A DNA stretch of 64,000 nt from assembly GCA_021234155.1 (NCBI GenBank), contig JAJEKV010000011.1:5845132-5909131 (forward strand), read 5' to 3'. The stretch comes from Isoetes taiwanensis (lineage: Eukaryota; Streptophyta; Lycopodiopsida; Isoetales; Isoetaceae). A program made the position numbers and the translations under genes. Positions 32,801-46,070 of the stretch are shown one piece after another (within the stretch, counting starts at the first letter, position 1; every line of letters begins with the position of its first letter). Under the pieces are notes generated by a model that made no database searches, was not told where the DNA came from, and saw only the letters and a program-made list of their open reading frames with translations.

Positions 32801-35035
32801 GTTGGCGCCACAAGGGTAACGACATGCGCTGTCAAATCCTGGCAACTTGTGGCAAGGGGAGCAACCCATAACGTTGCAAACCCTACATTTTTTGTGTCGA
32901 GATGGAGACAAGCACACCCAAGACTGAAGATAATACCCTTGAAGTTTAGAGTGTTAGAGTCCTTCCCATGTAATTTAGGAACTAGCAAGAAACCATGTAA
33001 TTTTAGGAAGCATTTAATTTAGGTACTATTGAGAAAAGTGCATCCCATTCAATGACTGAGATGGGCGGAGATGAACAACCCAAATTTCGATCTAGGGTCT
33101 ATCCTATTGGTTGGCCTAATTAACAGGCCTGTTTGTGTTTGTTTTCCCCCTTGGTTGCTTTGCTCAATGGGGTGATAATCTTTAGCATATTAATGCGAGA
33201 TAGTGGTGGGAAGCAACTCTAATATTGTCTTGGCCATAATTAAGCATAAAACGAATCACAATGATCTTTAACGAACCTTTGGGAGGGAAGCAAGGCGAGC
33301 TACAAAGGGAATGAAAGGGAAAAAAATAGGCACGCCCACGAATTCAAACTCTCAGTTTTGAGATCCTGGAGTGTGAAGTTGTCAAGCAGAGTATTGCTAG
33401 TTTGAAGGCCTTAATTGGCTAATGTTGTTGATCATAGAAGTTTTATTTGATGGCCCAATTTCGGATCTCAAATTGAAAGAAGGATTTCATATGTTAGTGC
33501 AAGGAATTGAATCATTGCCGCTCTTTTATTGAAATTACTCATGAAGTTGTCTAGCACACATTTGACAGTACGATTGTGTTCTCATTTCTCAAGTTCAATT
33601 GTTTTTTCCCAAGCGATATCTACATTGACCTTGCAATCGTGTTTCCATTTCCCAAGTGTAAGTTCTTGATACCCAAGCAATTTAACCATGTTCATTGGTT
33701 GTTTGGCACAAATCTGAGCTTGGATCTAGCTCTACACAAGATCCTGGAGGTTTTGACCACCCGGAACTTTCATGAGGTTGTAGCCTGAGTCGTTTTTCAA
33801 TGCAACACTTAGGGACATCATTGGAAAGGATATGTAATAGTGAAATAAATGTTTTATGCACGCGTGATAAAGGATAAACGGTCCTGATAAATACCGGTCG
33901 TTATGGACGATGCAGATCTGGATCCTGATGTTCTAATCTTATTGGCTGTGGATTAACGGTCAAGATCAATCGGTGCAGACTTTGATCCAGGTCTTCTGAT
34001 GTTATTGGCTCTAGATTAATGGTCGAGATGGGGTAATTAGCCGAGATGAATGGCCAAGATTTCATGCTTCAACAATTCGTATTTTCAGCCTTTGTGCCAT
34101 GGCTATGGCGCTCTCCGGCTATGTTGCCATAGCCCTAAGCTCTGGCTATGGCGATCTTGCCCTAGCCCTAAGCTCTCGCATGCCCTGCCCTAAGCTCTCG
34201 CATGTCAAGAATCTGGAAGCGCCCACGAAATGCGAAGATTAAATCCACACCGGAATCAGAAGCGCTTAAGACTGCTCCAGATATGGCAGGTATGATTTTT
34301 TCTCTTTACCTTTCTATTCTCCAACTTTTCTACGGGACTAACATTTTTCTATCAGATCCGGCTCCCTGTTTTTCATAATATTAAAAAAATATGGTGGAGG
34401 CTATTCTTGCTGATGGAGGGGATGATGCACACATTCTTCAGCGAACTAGAGCCGATTTAGTAAAACCTGAGCCTAAAAATCTTTTCCTTATTCATCATAC
34501 AGTCTGTGGCGCACTGATGATTTTGTATTATATTTTTATAGCAGGTATTGTCTTTTCCAGCCTGAAGCTCAACGCACGACCATTCTTGTAGCATTCATAT
34601 CAACGTCCATTCTTGTACAACCATTCTTGTAACAAACACTACCATTCTTGTAGCATTCTTGTATCATTCAACGCACGACCATTCTTGTATCAACGCTGAA
34701 GCAGAGCAGAGCATTCTTGGTGCCGAGCAGAGCTATAGGTCTTGACATGCAGCAATGTACCTTGGTTCCCGAAGCCAAACTCCCTGGTCTTTCTCAAGCT
34801 TCTTGTTGCGAACCTTCTTGCCGGATCTATTGTAGCCTTAAGGTCTGTTACCTTAAGATCCGGTGCGGTTCTTCCTCAGATTTTTCCTTCTTTTTTCTTT
34901 TGATGTTTTCTTTTAGATCACTCATAACATCCTTCTATTTATTTTAAAAAGGGAACTTCATTTGTGTTCAAACAATCGCCTTTGAAGCGGCTATGGCCAT
35001 GCCCTCTTTTCTTCTTGAACGTAAAAGGTCGGGTT
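32801..35035. other. Low-complexity and unassigned sequence
   Basis: No supported gene. At 34090-34210 GGCTATGGCG and CCCTAAGCTCT(G/C) phrases repeat. At 34590-34720 the phrase CCATTCTTGTA recurs several times among short repeats. A possible intron-like segment (GTATG...TATCAG) lies at about 34289-34355 next to ATGGCAG. The GGCTATGGCG phrase recurs at 57.7, 58.6, 61.7 and 62.3 kb. Confidence 0.4.
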
Positions 35036-35084
35036 TAATTTGCAAAGATGCAAAAAAGGGCGGCTAGACTATGGTTTGTTTATG

Positions 35085-35370
35085 GTCTGTTTCTTGCTGT
35101 ATATCTGTTTCTTTCATCCAATAATACCAAGGATTATCATATCATTTTTCTCAATGCATTTCTTTACTATCAAGAATTCAAAATACGTTTCTTGCTATAT
35201 ATCTGTTTCTTTTATTCAATAATACCAAGGATCATATTATTTTTCTCAATGCCTTTGTTTTACTATCAAGAATTCAAAATATATCTTTGTTTACAATCAA
35301 GAATTCGTAACATTCAAAATATATCTTTGTTTACAATCAAGAATTCGAAACATTCAAAATATATAAAGTT
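35085..35370. repeat. Nested short tandem duplications
   Basis: A segment of about 95 bp (TATATCTGTTTCTTT ... ATCAAGAATTCAAAATA) occurs twice, followed by two copies of a roughly 43-bp piece (ATATCTTTGTTTACAATCAA). Open frames here result from the repeats. Confidence 0.75.
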
Positions 35371-35544
35371 GTTTAACAAATAAAAAGTAAATCTATTGAC
35401 TATTGAATAAGAGCTAAAGTAATAACAAATACAATCCCCAAAGATAAAAGGAATAGATCTGGTTGTTTGAAGGAAACAATGTTAGCAAATTAAAAAAAAA
35501 GCTTAAACGACGTTAGCAATTTCAAGAAACAACGTTAGATTGCT

Positions 35545-35670
35545 TAAAAGCATGTATGTTTTTGAAGGAAACAATGTTAGATTGCTTAAAAACAACATAT
35601 AACGTTAGATTGCTTAAAAGCATGTATGTTTTTGAAGGAAACAATGTTAGATTGCTTAAAAACAACATAT
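35545..35670. repeat. Tandem duplication of about 65 bp
   Basis: AAAAGCATGTATGTTTTTGA through AGATTGCTTAAAAACAACAT appears twice in direct orientation with no visible mismatch. Confidence 0.8.
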
Positions 35671-35749
35671 AGAAACCAAATTCTTACCCTAAAAAACTAC
35701 ACTTACGATAACCACACATGTTTTTTACTTGTAATAATTACACTTAAAA

Positions 35750-35970
35750 ACTACACCTTTCTACATGTGGATATTTTGTTAAACCACATGTTATTATTTA
35801 GTAAAAACAACATTTGAAAACAACTACTATCCACGTGGATATTTTGTTAAACCACATGTTGATTTTTTAGTAAAAACAACACATAAAAATAACTACTATT
35901 TTTAAAAACCACATGTAGATATTTTGTAAAACCACATGTTATTTTTTTAGTAAAAACAAAACAAACAACA
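35750..35970. repeat. Degenerate tandem repeat, about 70-77 bp, three units
   Basis: Each unit holds GGATATTTTGTTAAACCACA or a variant and ends TTTAGTAAAAACAA. The inverted, T-rich region at 27400-27640 has similar GTGTAGTTTTT phrases, perhaps the same family. Confidence 0.65.
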
Positions 35971-36624
35971 CCTAAAAACAACGCATTGATTTTTTTTCAA
36001 AAGGCTGTCAATTTTCTATGCATAGACTTTTTAGCCAAAAATTACACGTTGTTTCTAGCATTTTCGTAACAAAATAACATGTGGGCTTTAAGTGTTGTTT
36101 TTCTACAAAAGAGACAGCAAAAAACTACACATAGAGCCAAATTTGGGGTTAGTGTGAAACTTCAATTCTTGTAGATAGTGCTCAAGTCATCTCTCTTTCT
36201 CAAATCCCTGTGACTGTGCTGCAATGGAAACGGTGGCTCAATGATGAATGATCCTGCAAGACGTAAATGTTGCTAGATTTTGGCAATACCATTGTACGAG
36301 CATGACATGACAAGGGGGTGTGAATCGGAGAATTGTTTCTCATACTAGGGTTTTCGGAGTATGTTGCTGCATGGTGGAAAAGGCGTGCTCTAGAATCACG
36401 ATGGACAAGATCCCGAGGAACATATGCATCATGCCGCGATCTTCTCCGCAAGTATATATAATGGTGGTACTGGAGCACTATAGGTGAATTAATGGACAGG
36501 ATGCACGATGACAAAGGACGGCTAGGGTTAAAGTCATATCAGGTACGAATAACAAGGGGTCCAGTGAACGACATCCATTGGGGGGAAGGTAGGGAATCCC
36601 ATTTGCTTTTAAACTTATGCTTTA

Positions 36625-37105
36625 AAGTTAAAGGTTTGGGTGCCTATATCAATTAACTTGCACAACGTTTTAGAACATTAACCAAAAATTACTATTTTTA
36701 GCATTAATCATTTTAGTAATAGACTTAATGTGCTTTTTTTGTGTTCCCATAGACCATTTTGGTCTCTTGGACGATTCTATTCTATTCTAGGCTTTAGGTG
36801 TCTATTCATGCTAGTTGACCTGTCAACAATGCCAATTAGCTAACATCCACAGCATTTTAGGACCTTTACCAAAAATTACTATTTTTTGCAATCTATATTC
36901 TAGGTTTGAGGTGATTATTTATGCTAGTTTATTAGTCAACATCCATTAGTTAAACTCCACAACATTCTAGAATTTACTATTTTAGCAACTTGATTTTAGG
37001 TTTAGGTTATATATTCATGCAAGTTGGCCAGTCAAAGCTTATTATCTAACTCACACAATATTCTACTCTAAAAGTTACTAGTTTTAGCAACTTTTATTGG
37101 GCTTG
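36625..37105. repeat. Degenerate tandem repeat of about 105 bp, about four units
   Basis: Units share TTAGGTTT-like starts, TATTCATGC(T/A)AGTT, TAACATCCACA-like and AATTACTATTTTT-like segments in the same order. Sequence conservation is low, implying age. Confidence 0.55.
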
Positions 37106-37178
37106 AGGCACTTATTCTTAATGTATTAGATTGACTCTCAAAGATATTGAAGAAATTATCATTCATATATAATGCATA

Positions 37179-38041
37179 CAAGAAATTTATCGCGGCGGCC
37201 TTGCGGCCGCCGCGAACATTTCTCTTCTCCAACCCGCTGCAAAAGAAGTTTTGTGCTAAGTCGAACAGATCTCAATTCTGGACATCCTTGAGAGGGGAAA
37301 GAACATGCAGGAGTTGAACCTTGGGATTCGTCTGCACATCTTTAGCCAAAAAGGTTTGATACTAAGTTTGCAAATAGATAAGATAAGATAAGATAAGATA
37401 ATCATTTTAACGTCCACGGAAGCCCATCCGGGCTTATGGGACCAAGTACATGGGGGACCGAAGTCCTGGACCGAAGTCCAAACAAGAACATGGGCCAAAG
37501 CCCTTAAGCAAAAGCACAACGTGAGCAAAAGCACAATCACCATGGCCCGGATTAAAAACCACCTGGGAAAAAACCGTTACCAGGATGATTATGGCTGCTC
37601 ACAAATCCAAAAATCCATGCTGTTGCAAAAGGCAACAAGCATACCTCCAAAAAACAAACCTTCACCAAACGCCCCCAAACTGTAACCTCTTCACAGCTGA
37701 TTCTAAGTACTGGCGCGGACGCATGCATGCGCTAAATCTCCATCTTCACGTTGATCCACATGCATCTACATGCCCCGCCACATGCATCCACAAGGCTGAA
37801 GCTGAATCTGAATCGCATGCAATAGTCTTTGATAATGACATGGACTTCAATGTTGCATCTGCTTAAATATGCCCAGTGGGTACATAACAAAAGAAATCGA
37901 CCTGTGTAGTCCTAAAATATGAACAGAGGATCTCAAGTTTGAGCAAAAATTTTTACACTATGTTGCTTGTGGTGCAATTTTGTCCATTATTATTGATCAA
38001 ATATTTTGAAATTGAATTACTGAAAGAATTTTTAAAAGCAT
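37179..38041 (-). mobile_element. Helitron-like element, GC-hairpin family (copy 1, inverted)
   Basis: Read on the minus strand this copy ends with the 24-bp hairpin at 37191-37214, then GATAAATTTCTTG at 37179, with T as next base. About 400 bp match 62930-63350 on the plus strand, including TTGTTATGTACCCACTGGG and TCTATTTGCAAACTTAGTAT. It is longer than that copy because a tailed segment lies at about 37378-37835. No protein is encoded; the 93-aa frame at 37585-37866 has no motif. Confidence 0.6.
37378..37835 (-). mobile_element. Tailed retroposon-like insertion within copy 1
   Basis: On the minus strand it ends GACGTTAAAATGATTATC followed by four TTATC units, next to TCTATTTGCAAAC. The related copy at 63139-63155 lacks the whole segment, so this is an insertion or the other copy has a deletion. 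The tail and end match two other sites in the window, favouring insertion. Confidence 0.5.
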
Positions 38042-40660
38042 AAGGAATAGTTTTTCTTTTTTTTGTAATGTATATAAATGAGTTGGCATTGCAAAACAAA
38101 ACCATAATTTAAATGACATAATAGTTAGTTGCGCACATATGTTGTGGGCCAACAATAAATTGGATAAATCAACAAATAATAATATAGGCCAAGGGTGTGT
38201 CATGCTAAGAAAAATAAAGACGTAATAGTCGATTGGTTGGTGATATAGGAAGAAAAGGGTTCATATTTTGAATAAGATGGCAACTCAACTATGGAGTAGG
38301 CCTCGCTATGCGACATGTTTCATGTCTTAGAATCTAGAATGTTAAAATCTTAACAATTGAATTTGACATTCTTATGCTCAACCATGGAATGAGCATAAGA
38401 TGAGCATTCTATTTGTAGGTTTAGCCAACATAGGTATTGCTATGTGGCGACATATTTTAGTATCAAAATCAAAATGTGAATATGGGATTCTTCTCCACAC
38501 ATGGAGCATAGAATGCACAGAAAGTTGGACATCCGTTTGACCCGCGAGGATTTAGAATGCCAATAATTGAATTGAGTAAGAGTGGTGGCTCATGAAATCT
38601 CGTGTAAAAAAAATTAAGGTTTGCAGGCTTACATGATTTGTCGGACAGATAGGTTTCCCATGTTGGTTGTTGATTCCGGAGTGTAAATGCAGCTATGTGG
38701 CTCTCCCTGTTTCTCCCGCACTAGCTATGCATTGGCCTCTTACCAATTCCCCTTCCCATGTTATTATGCAAATAGAAACTTTTTGAGCCATCTCTGTGCC
38801 GGATTTGGTTTGTGCCAGATTTGGGCAAATTCGCATACATCTGCAGAAAGTCGGACAAATTCGCATACATCTGCAGAAAGTCGGATTGTACAAATGCAGA
38901 TGCCATTGCAGAGGCTATAATTGAGAGCCATTTTTTCGGTGTCAATCCATGCATAATTTTGGTAAAATGTTTGCCACAAAATGCTGGGAATTCTTTTGGG
39001 CCATTTATTGATTTGGGTTTGTAGAATTAAAACTGTATGGTTTCTTAATGTGGGCTCTTCCTTAGAATTCAAAATTGATGAGAAAAGACTATCATTGTTG
39101 TATATATAGCATGCATGTTTGTTGTGGGCTAACCGTAATAGTTCGCATTGGAATTATTGGTCGCATGTTTCCCTAGTGCTAAGGTAATGGTGCACCTTGA
39201 CACATCTTAGGCTAGGGCACAACCAGATCCGTACAAATAATAAATATGGTTCCTTTGTTACTTGTTTGATTGCAATTGAAATGTATTTTAATTGGTTAAA
39301 GGTTTTAATACTTTTAAATAGCCATTACAAAAATAGGTGAGCACCACTTAATCAGGGCAACCACCATCGTGGCTTAGGGTGCTTTCCCATGGGCAGAAAA
39401 CCTCCAGGTTTCCTGAAGGTCTGGTCTGCTTTTCCGATGTTCCCATGAGCTGAGAATCGGAGTGGCTGAGGTTAAGAACCTCATTCAGAAAATAATCCTG
39501 AGGAATACTTTTGGACCTGGGCCTGACCTCATCCAGGTCCGGCCGTCCATGGGAAAGCGCCCTTAGCCACAGGACCTGTGACAGCAGAGAGGCAGACCGG
39601 ATGCACCTGCCTGATAGAGTGTCGCCACGTGGCCTTGCCACATTGGCAGGGGCCATCAAGATTAGGAGGCGACGATCTCTGTAGACAGATGTAGACAGAT
39701 GACAAAAGAAAGAAGATACAGAGAAAAGAATTTCTGAATTTCTATGTGCCATCCAATTTTACAACAGGGATCCCTCTTCCATGAAATTCAAGAAGCCAAC
39801 TGTTGGCCTTATTGCTAGTCCTCAGAGACAGGCTGCATAGCCGGATCTTTGAAGGAGCAAATAAGAGAGAGTGAAAGCTGGGTTTAGTTTTCCTAGTTCT
39901 GCAGCAGAGAATATCATTTAGACTACTGGCGGAAAGCTAGATAAACCGACAATGCATTGATCTACCTCAAGTCTATACACAAATCCTGAGAAAATCTGAG
40001 AAAATATGCAGGAAGCTTAAAAACAAAGCTAAAATGATCGAGTAAATAAGTTAGGTCCATATTTCAGTCGGATATTTCCGATCCCAAAGCGTCTAGAAAT
40101 ACCATTCTTTCCTGCCCATCTTTGCTTTCTTTGCAGAAATACACCAAATAGATCTAAACTTTTATTCAAATCCCCTTTTTATTACTACAGACTCTTATCA
40201 ACAAAGCACATCATTGAATTGCTTCCAATGTACCTACAGAAATATCCATAGCTCAACTATTGAAGCACACAAAATCCCATCTAAAAATGTGCATCAAACC
40301 CATTTTGTAAATTCTAGGCTTATCCACAGAGGGTTTTATCCGCAGAGTTACCTGATGGGTTTCTCCCTGCCCTATTTCAACAGTACCAGGCACCCCAGAG
40401 GCTGCAAGGTTCTCCTGCGGAGCCCACCCCGCTCTTCAAAAACCTACGAAATTTTAACCACCTTGAAATTTCGGCTCTAATCACCTTGATTTTTAAAGTC
40501 GAAATTTCAAGGTGATTCTCTGTTGATTTTCAGTTCAAGGTTTTAGGCATTTACTATGAACAAGCGAAAACACACAAAATTTCTGTTCTTCATATACCAC
40601 AAAGTGGCTTCCACATGAATACAGTCGCCATAACTTGCGCTTACAAGAATTTTCATGAGG
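38042..40660. other. Unassigned sequence
   Basis: No supported gene. A 32-bp tandem duplication (CAAATTCGCATACATCTGCAG core) is at about 38825-38885. The minus-strand frame at 39348-39752 (134 aa) has no recognisable motif and mixed composition; I leave it uncalled. Confidence 0.4.
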
Positions 40661-40669
40661 ATTTACAAC

Positions 40670-40752
40670 ATAAAATCTGTTCTGTACAAAGAAAACCTGT
40701 ACAAAGAAAATCTGCTCTGTACATAGAAAATCTGTTCTGTACAAAGAAAAGC
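40670..40752. repeat. Short tandem repeat of CTGTACAAAGAAAA units
   Basis: About four units of 18-22 bp (CTGTTCTGTACAAAGAAAAT and variants) follow head to tail. Confidence 0.7.
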
Positions 40753-41390
40753 TTCTAGGCAGAGAAAAACCGGCCAAAGCTGTAACCCCAAAGCTTCATT
40801 CCTGCATGCAAGCCTCTATTTACCTCTATTTCATTAAGACTTATAAAACATGCCCTGTTACTGCGGTTCTAATCGAAGAATAATGCTACAGTGGCACGGC
40901 ACTCCAACTTTCTTGAGCAACCGAGATCTGCAAGAAAACAAGCATCAGTTAGCGAAAAATCAAAACAATAGAAAAAAAAAGCAAACGTGAAAGCATCTTT
41001 CACCTAATATCTTGCATGCAAGCTATATCACTGTAGCGCCAAGAAAATACCTTTCCGAAAACACCCTTCCGAAGTTATTTGGCAAAAACTCGGGAAGAAA
41101 CACCAAAAAATGAAGGCGCTCATCAAGCGCCAGCCTAATCCTCTGATCTTCAAGCCAAGAAAACACCCTTCCGGGTTATTTGGCAAAAACTTCGAAGAAA
41201 CACCAAAAAACGGCGGCATCAAGCGCCAGCCTAATCCTCTGATCTTTAAGCCTAATCTATTGATCTAACACAGCAAGATCGCAAGAAGCTCCGACAGCAA
41301 GAGGCGCAAGAAGCTCCCGCTGGAGACCACGCCGCAGCCAAAAGGAAAATGAACGGGCAAAAATTTCAAGGTGGATTAAAATTTCGTCGG

Positions 41391-41520
41391 AGAATTTGTT
41401 CCACCTTGAAATTCGATGTGAATTTTCGAAGCCGACTGGCGGGCCCCGCTACCGCCGCCCGCCGCGGGTCTGCCAGTCAGCTCGAAATTTCACAACGAAA
41501 TTTCAAGGTGGAACAAATTA
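41391..41520. repeat. Small foldback (MITE-like) inverted repeat
   Basis: Arms of about 50 bp (GAATTTGTTCCACCTTGAAA ... and ... TTTCAAGGTGGAACAAATTA) enclose a short GC-rich loop (GGGCCCCGCTACCGCCG). Related CACCTTGAAATTTCG phrases also form an inverted pair at 40450-40525. The frame at 41349-41636 crosses this and is not a gene. Confidence 0.75.
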
Positions 41521-41849
41521 CTCCTTCCAAAATGAGAACCAGAAGACGGAATCGAAGCCGTTGCCGGACAGTAGCCGCCATGGAATGCTCAGAACAGTGT
41601 GCAGAGTTACCTGATGGGTTTTTCCCGCTAGCTTGATTTGCCCTCTTTAACCTAGAAAAACTGTCGTAGAAGATTACATAAACATTTATCGGTGCAGGGC
41701 CAGTCAGAACCGGGCCGTCGGCAAAATCAGGGGCGCTTCTGGAAAATCCAAGCTGATGATCGGACGCCATAGCCAGCAAATTTGAGCGCAGATGCGGCAT
41801 CGTCGGACGCCATAGCTACTTCATGCAATAATGCAACGTGTAAAAAAAA

Positions 41850-42000
41850 TACAATAAAAGTGTTGCGCACAAAAAAACCTAACGTGTCAAAAATTTTTAT
41901 GAAGGAGTATCGGGTTTACTTATGATCCTGAGGCGTTAACGTGTCAAAATTTAAGGTAAGAATCTTAAAGAATATTCCAGAAGAATCTGCCCTCCAATCA
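41850..42000 (-). repeat. Dispersed repeat related to 61569-61640
   Basis: Minus-strand phrases ATTGGAGGGCAGA, AAAATTTTTGACACGTT and TTGCGCAACAC-like sequence match the segment just after the hairpin end at 61568. It marks another repeat family that served as an insertion site. Confidence 0.5.
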
Positions 42001-44413
42001 TTATCTTAACATATATAAGGCAGTCCCAATTTTTGTTTGATTGTAATATTTTTTCTCCAGCAAATAATTCGGGGGCGACACGTGGATGATTTCCTAAAGT
42101 GGCGACACGTGGATGACTAAAAGCTAGAAACGCATTTATAGCTACGCCTGAATTCCCCTGTTATGCCGGATTCTACTTGGAGAGGAGCCGCCTCTCTTTC
42201 TCTGCCATTGCACGCCATATAGTCAAGCCAAGCTCCCTTCTTGCTCAAACCTCGAGCACAGCCTTGGCGCTATCTCTGTAAAAACAAGGGCACTTAGCTC
42301 TTTTGTTCAACCAAAAACCAGGGGATTTTCCTGCCATCTCACTGCGACCATTCAAATCTGTGCTCATCGGCTCCTTCTATTTTGCTCCCCAACCGCCTCC
42401 ACATATTCATTCAAAACATCATTGTAGTGGCAGCTCGAAGGCAGATTTATATTGCTTAGTGCAGACCATCTGTCTTGTTCCACAAATTCTTGATGCCATC
42501 GGGTCTTTCACACGAATCCTGTGTGACTCCAAAATCCCAGAGCGAACACATGCATCTCCAGTAGGGCATCGCCCAAGCAAAGGGGTACCTGCATCAACAC
42601 GAAACAACAGAGCAATATTTTCAAATGTAGGTCTGTTGTCCGGCACATTCCTGCAGAAGCGTTCATGTTCGAGTTTTTCAGAAGGCCAGCAGCACCTGTT
42701 TTAGAACAGATTGTCTGGATCTGTCTGTTGCTTCAAACATTTCCAAAATCTTCAAGCCATCTGTGAGCGGCTTCAGCCGAGCATCAGCGACGACATACAG
42801 AGTTTGCTACACTATTTTATGCCCTGTTCTCTTACCTGGCACCCTTACTTTCAGCTCTTGCTGCAACTCAGCGCATCCATGGTTTATCCATGGCATAAAT
42901 TTCACGGCAGCTCATAACTTCAGGGCCCATCACAGCCTGGCATCCACGGCCTTCTTGGCAAGGGTTTTCCCAAATGCTCTAAAAATTTCCCGATAATTTC
43001 CGGTCTTTTCATTACAATCTTCTGTGCGTTTTTGAACGAGCTCTCTGCCTGACTCTGCAAGCAAACAGAAGTCCACGGCCCATCACGGCGTGGCTTCTCA
43101 GACCTTAGAAACTTCACCGCGCTTAAGGCTTGCTTATGTAAGATTCACATGAGCTTTTAGAATAGCAGCAGCGATGGCGGTGGGCGTGACCAGCGGTGCA
43201 GCAGATTCTAGCTGCTGCAGTTTAGCTGATGGGTCTACGCGAAACGGCAAAAAAAATTGCAGCACTGCTATGAAATCTGCAGCGCTGCTTAGGATGTCAC
43301 GCCGCTTGCAGCCGGCGTTTTATGCATGTGAACAGACCATTAGCCACAGCAGAAACTTCACCGCGCTTAAGGCTTGCTTAGCCACAGCACATCTCTGATG
43401 TCCACCCACATCTGACGGATTTCCATGGCCCATTGGCATGGATCTCACACCTATGGTAAGCGGCATCACGGTCCTTGCAGATAATATTCCATTTTCTGCA
43501 GATAAAATGGGGTGTGGAGGTCTGAGGCTTCTTTCCAAGCTACGTAAGTTCTTATTTGGAAGATGCAGGCATACTTCGTATGTACGCAGGTGGATGTCTT
43601 ACAACGAAGCTGTACATCACGAGCTCTTTGATAGAGGCCTCTCTATGTTTTGATTCCAGAAAAATACAGGCAGCAGCAGCGATTTGGGCCTGAGATTTTA
43701 ACATTCGATTCAGGCAAGTATTCTCTTTTCTTATGGGTATTAGGTATGTTGCACAATAATCTAGTGATTATTGTAGTCTAGACTTTTGCTATTGAGCAGA
43801 GGACAAATCCATCCCCATTTATGGGGCGATGTATTGCATTAATGAAGCAAATTCTATTTAACTGATGTAGAAACAGATTGGAGCATCCATTCCGATTTGC
43901 CCATGAAGCTGCAAAGAATTTGAGACAATTTTCTGATGTCCATTGCCCACAAGGATTTTTTGCAAGAATCAAGGGACCAGATAGTATATCAGACCTTCTG
44001 GGTAGGTAGAACCCATTAGATCGTTAGAACTACTGCATTCTTTTCAATATGTGGGGCAAGATCTTTGGCAGAAAATTGCACAAGGCAAGTAGAAACAACC
44101 CACTAGTTCTGTTGAACTGCAGGGCATAGTAGCCACAAAAAGGCAATACACACATCCGATGTTAAATTCAAAAGCCAGTGCTGGATCATTCCCTAAGCAC
44201 TCTTAAGCCTGGTGGTTTGGCATGCTTCCATGTTGCTGAAATACAGGATCAAACAAGCACTCTCCAAACAACTTGGACCGACTATTATCTTGCTGCACCT
44301 AATATTTAAGTGCCATACGCTGGCACAGGAGAAAGCTTTTTCTCATTGGGTTGGGTTCGGCCTGAAAACATAGTCTGGAGACTGCTCAATTATGGCAAGG
44401 TTTAGATATAAAG
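42001..44413. other. Unassigned sequence with possible gene-fragment content
   Basis: The GC content is higher than around it at 42150-43650. A 29-bp phrase (GAAACTTCACCGCGCTTAAG core) occurs at about 43107 and 43350. The minus-strand frame 42419-42646 begins with PDNRPTFENIALLF, which resembles the last helix of protein kinases but is too short to call. No tRNA, rRNA or complete gene was found. Confidence 0.4.
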
Positions 44414-44418
44414 AAGAA
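44414..44418 (+). other. Target-site duplication of element A, left
   Basis: AAGAA directly before the LTR start TGTGACG. The same five bases follow the right LTR at 55370-55374. Confidence 0.9.
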
Positions 44419-46058
44419 TGTGACGTTCCAGAGGAATATACGCTATGAATACGTATATTCCTGGACCCGTCACTATACAAGTCTATCTTCATAGCCTTGT
44501 ATACCATAGATCGTGGCACTAGGGGGCATGACTAAGTTATTCATATAACTTAGCCAACCTTAGGTTAAGACCATTTTCCACGTGGCCTTAACCTATTGGG
44601 CACCCGCCACACGGATTTACCCTATTGGAGCCACATGGCATAACATGTGAACCCTAACCTATAAAGGCCTAAACCCTAACCCTAGGCCTTCTTTCTGGCT
44701 CCAACAGTTTGGGAACCTTCTTCGCGCTCGAAACTCCGTTTCGAGAACCGTCTGCTGTGGCACAGCATAGCATGGCAGCCTCTAGAGCGTGAGTGCATCA
44801 ACAGGAGTGGGAGCTACCTCGAACACCTTGAAGATCATGGAGACGCCAGGATTGGGAGGGAGTGCATCAGGAGCAGGTATGTAGGGTAGTAGTTGTGATA
44901 GCTCATCTGGAATTAGCATTCCAGATGTGCTAGTATCTTGTATCTAGATTAGAGCCATCCTAGAACCCGTATTCAACATCTTGAACCCTAATCAATGAAC
45001 CCTAACCATTAGTTAGATTGTATGATTAGGTTAAGATGTTCTTCTTATGATCATTCTTAGGATATGATGATTATGTGATGTTGGTTGATCATGTTTGCTC
45101 CTCTTGTATTGGGAAGGGGGGTAGAGACCTAGGGCCATATGTAGTATGCTCCTAGAGTAGATCCCTTAGTTCCTATTAGATGCGGCCTGTGCATAGGAGC
45201 CCACCAGGCTATCGAGGCTATGATATGACTCAGCACCACATAACGGGGCTAGAGGGAATGTGGAGGGAGGATCCCTGCCGAGTGGGGGCTTCGGGGGATC
45301 CCATAGTGGGCTAGGCTTATGGTCGGTCACTTCGTATGGGCGAGCATGGGTCCGACACCTCCCCGGGGCAATGGTGTCGCCGCCTCCTCGAGAGCCGCAA
45401 GTGTTGGCTTGGCTCTCGCTTTGGGGGTTAAGTCGGCACGAATCGTGGTGTCGCCACGCGATTCTCTAGCCGCCACGGAACCTCTAGACCCCGGAAGGGG
45501 AGATGCAACCCTTCCCGCCTCATCGGACCAGGGGAGATGCAACTCGAGTAGTCCCGATGGGTGATGCCATGGGATTGCGTGATCCCAAGGCTAGAGTCAT
45601 GCCGAGCCTCGATTTAGCCCATCCGCAAAGTATGCACGGAGGGGCGGATGGAGTGGTCAACCCTAGCCATTGTCTTATGCCAGCCCCTCGCCATTGTTAT
45701 GACTCTGGCCTGCTCTATCTTGAGACCTATCCAAATGGTCTACCTCCTTATGAGTCAGAGCCATGGGTAGGAGCTCTCATGTTTTATGGTTTATGATTAT
45801 CTTCTTTGCTCATGTGGATATGTGATGGACTACCCTTCGAGGTAGTATGTTGTATTGTTATTGCTAGTTCTGACGTTGTTTATGCTTCACCTGTGATAGG
45901 AGCCCATAGGGGAAAGGCGCCGGTGACACCTTTCGTGTCCCCTTTCCGCACTACGAAGTTCCATAGTGCGATAGACGGAGGGCCTGCGGCGGTTGTTGAG
46001 CCGGACGGGGATTTCTGCCGAAAGTACGCGGGGCCGATGTTTAGCGTGGAGCGTCACA
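44419..46058 (+). repeat. 5' LTR of element A
   Basis: TGTGACGTTCCAG to GAGCGTCACA. A TATAAAG box at about 44660-44666 is the likely promoter, with CCCTAACCCTAGG just downstream. Indel differences from the 3' LTR cluster in the G/C-rich part (about 45180-45700). Confidence 0.95.
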
Positions 46059-46059
46059 A

Positions 46060-46070
46060 TGGTATCGAGC
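46060..46070 (+). other. Primer-binding site of element A
   Basis: TGGTATCGAGC one base after the LTR; complementary to the 3' end of initiator Met tRNA apart from one missing A. Confidence 0.8.

Noticed and set aside
39348-39752. 134-aa minus-strand ORF
   Set aside because: No domain or repeat support; mixed composition and no neighbouring gene signals.
42419-42646. Kinase-like phrase PDNRPTFENIALLF on the minus strand
   Set aside because: Only about 15 residues resemble subdomain XI; no other kinase motif is nearby.
44680-44700. CCCTAAC repeats suggesting telomeric sequence
   Set aside because: Only two to three units, present in each family-A LTR, so it is LTR sequence.
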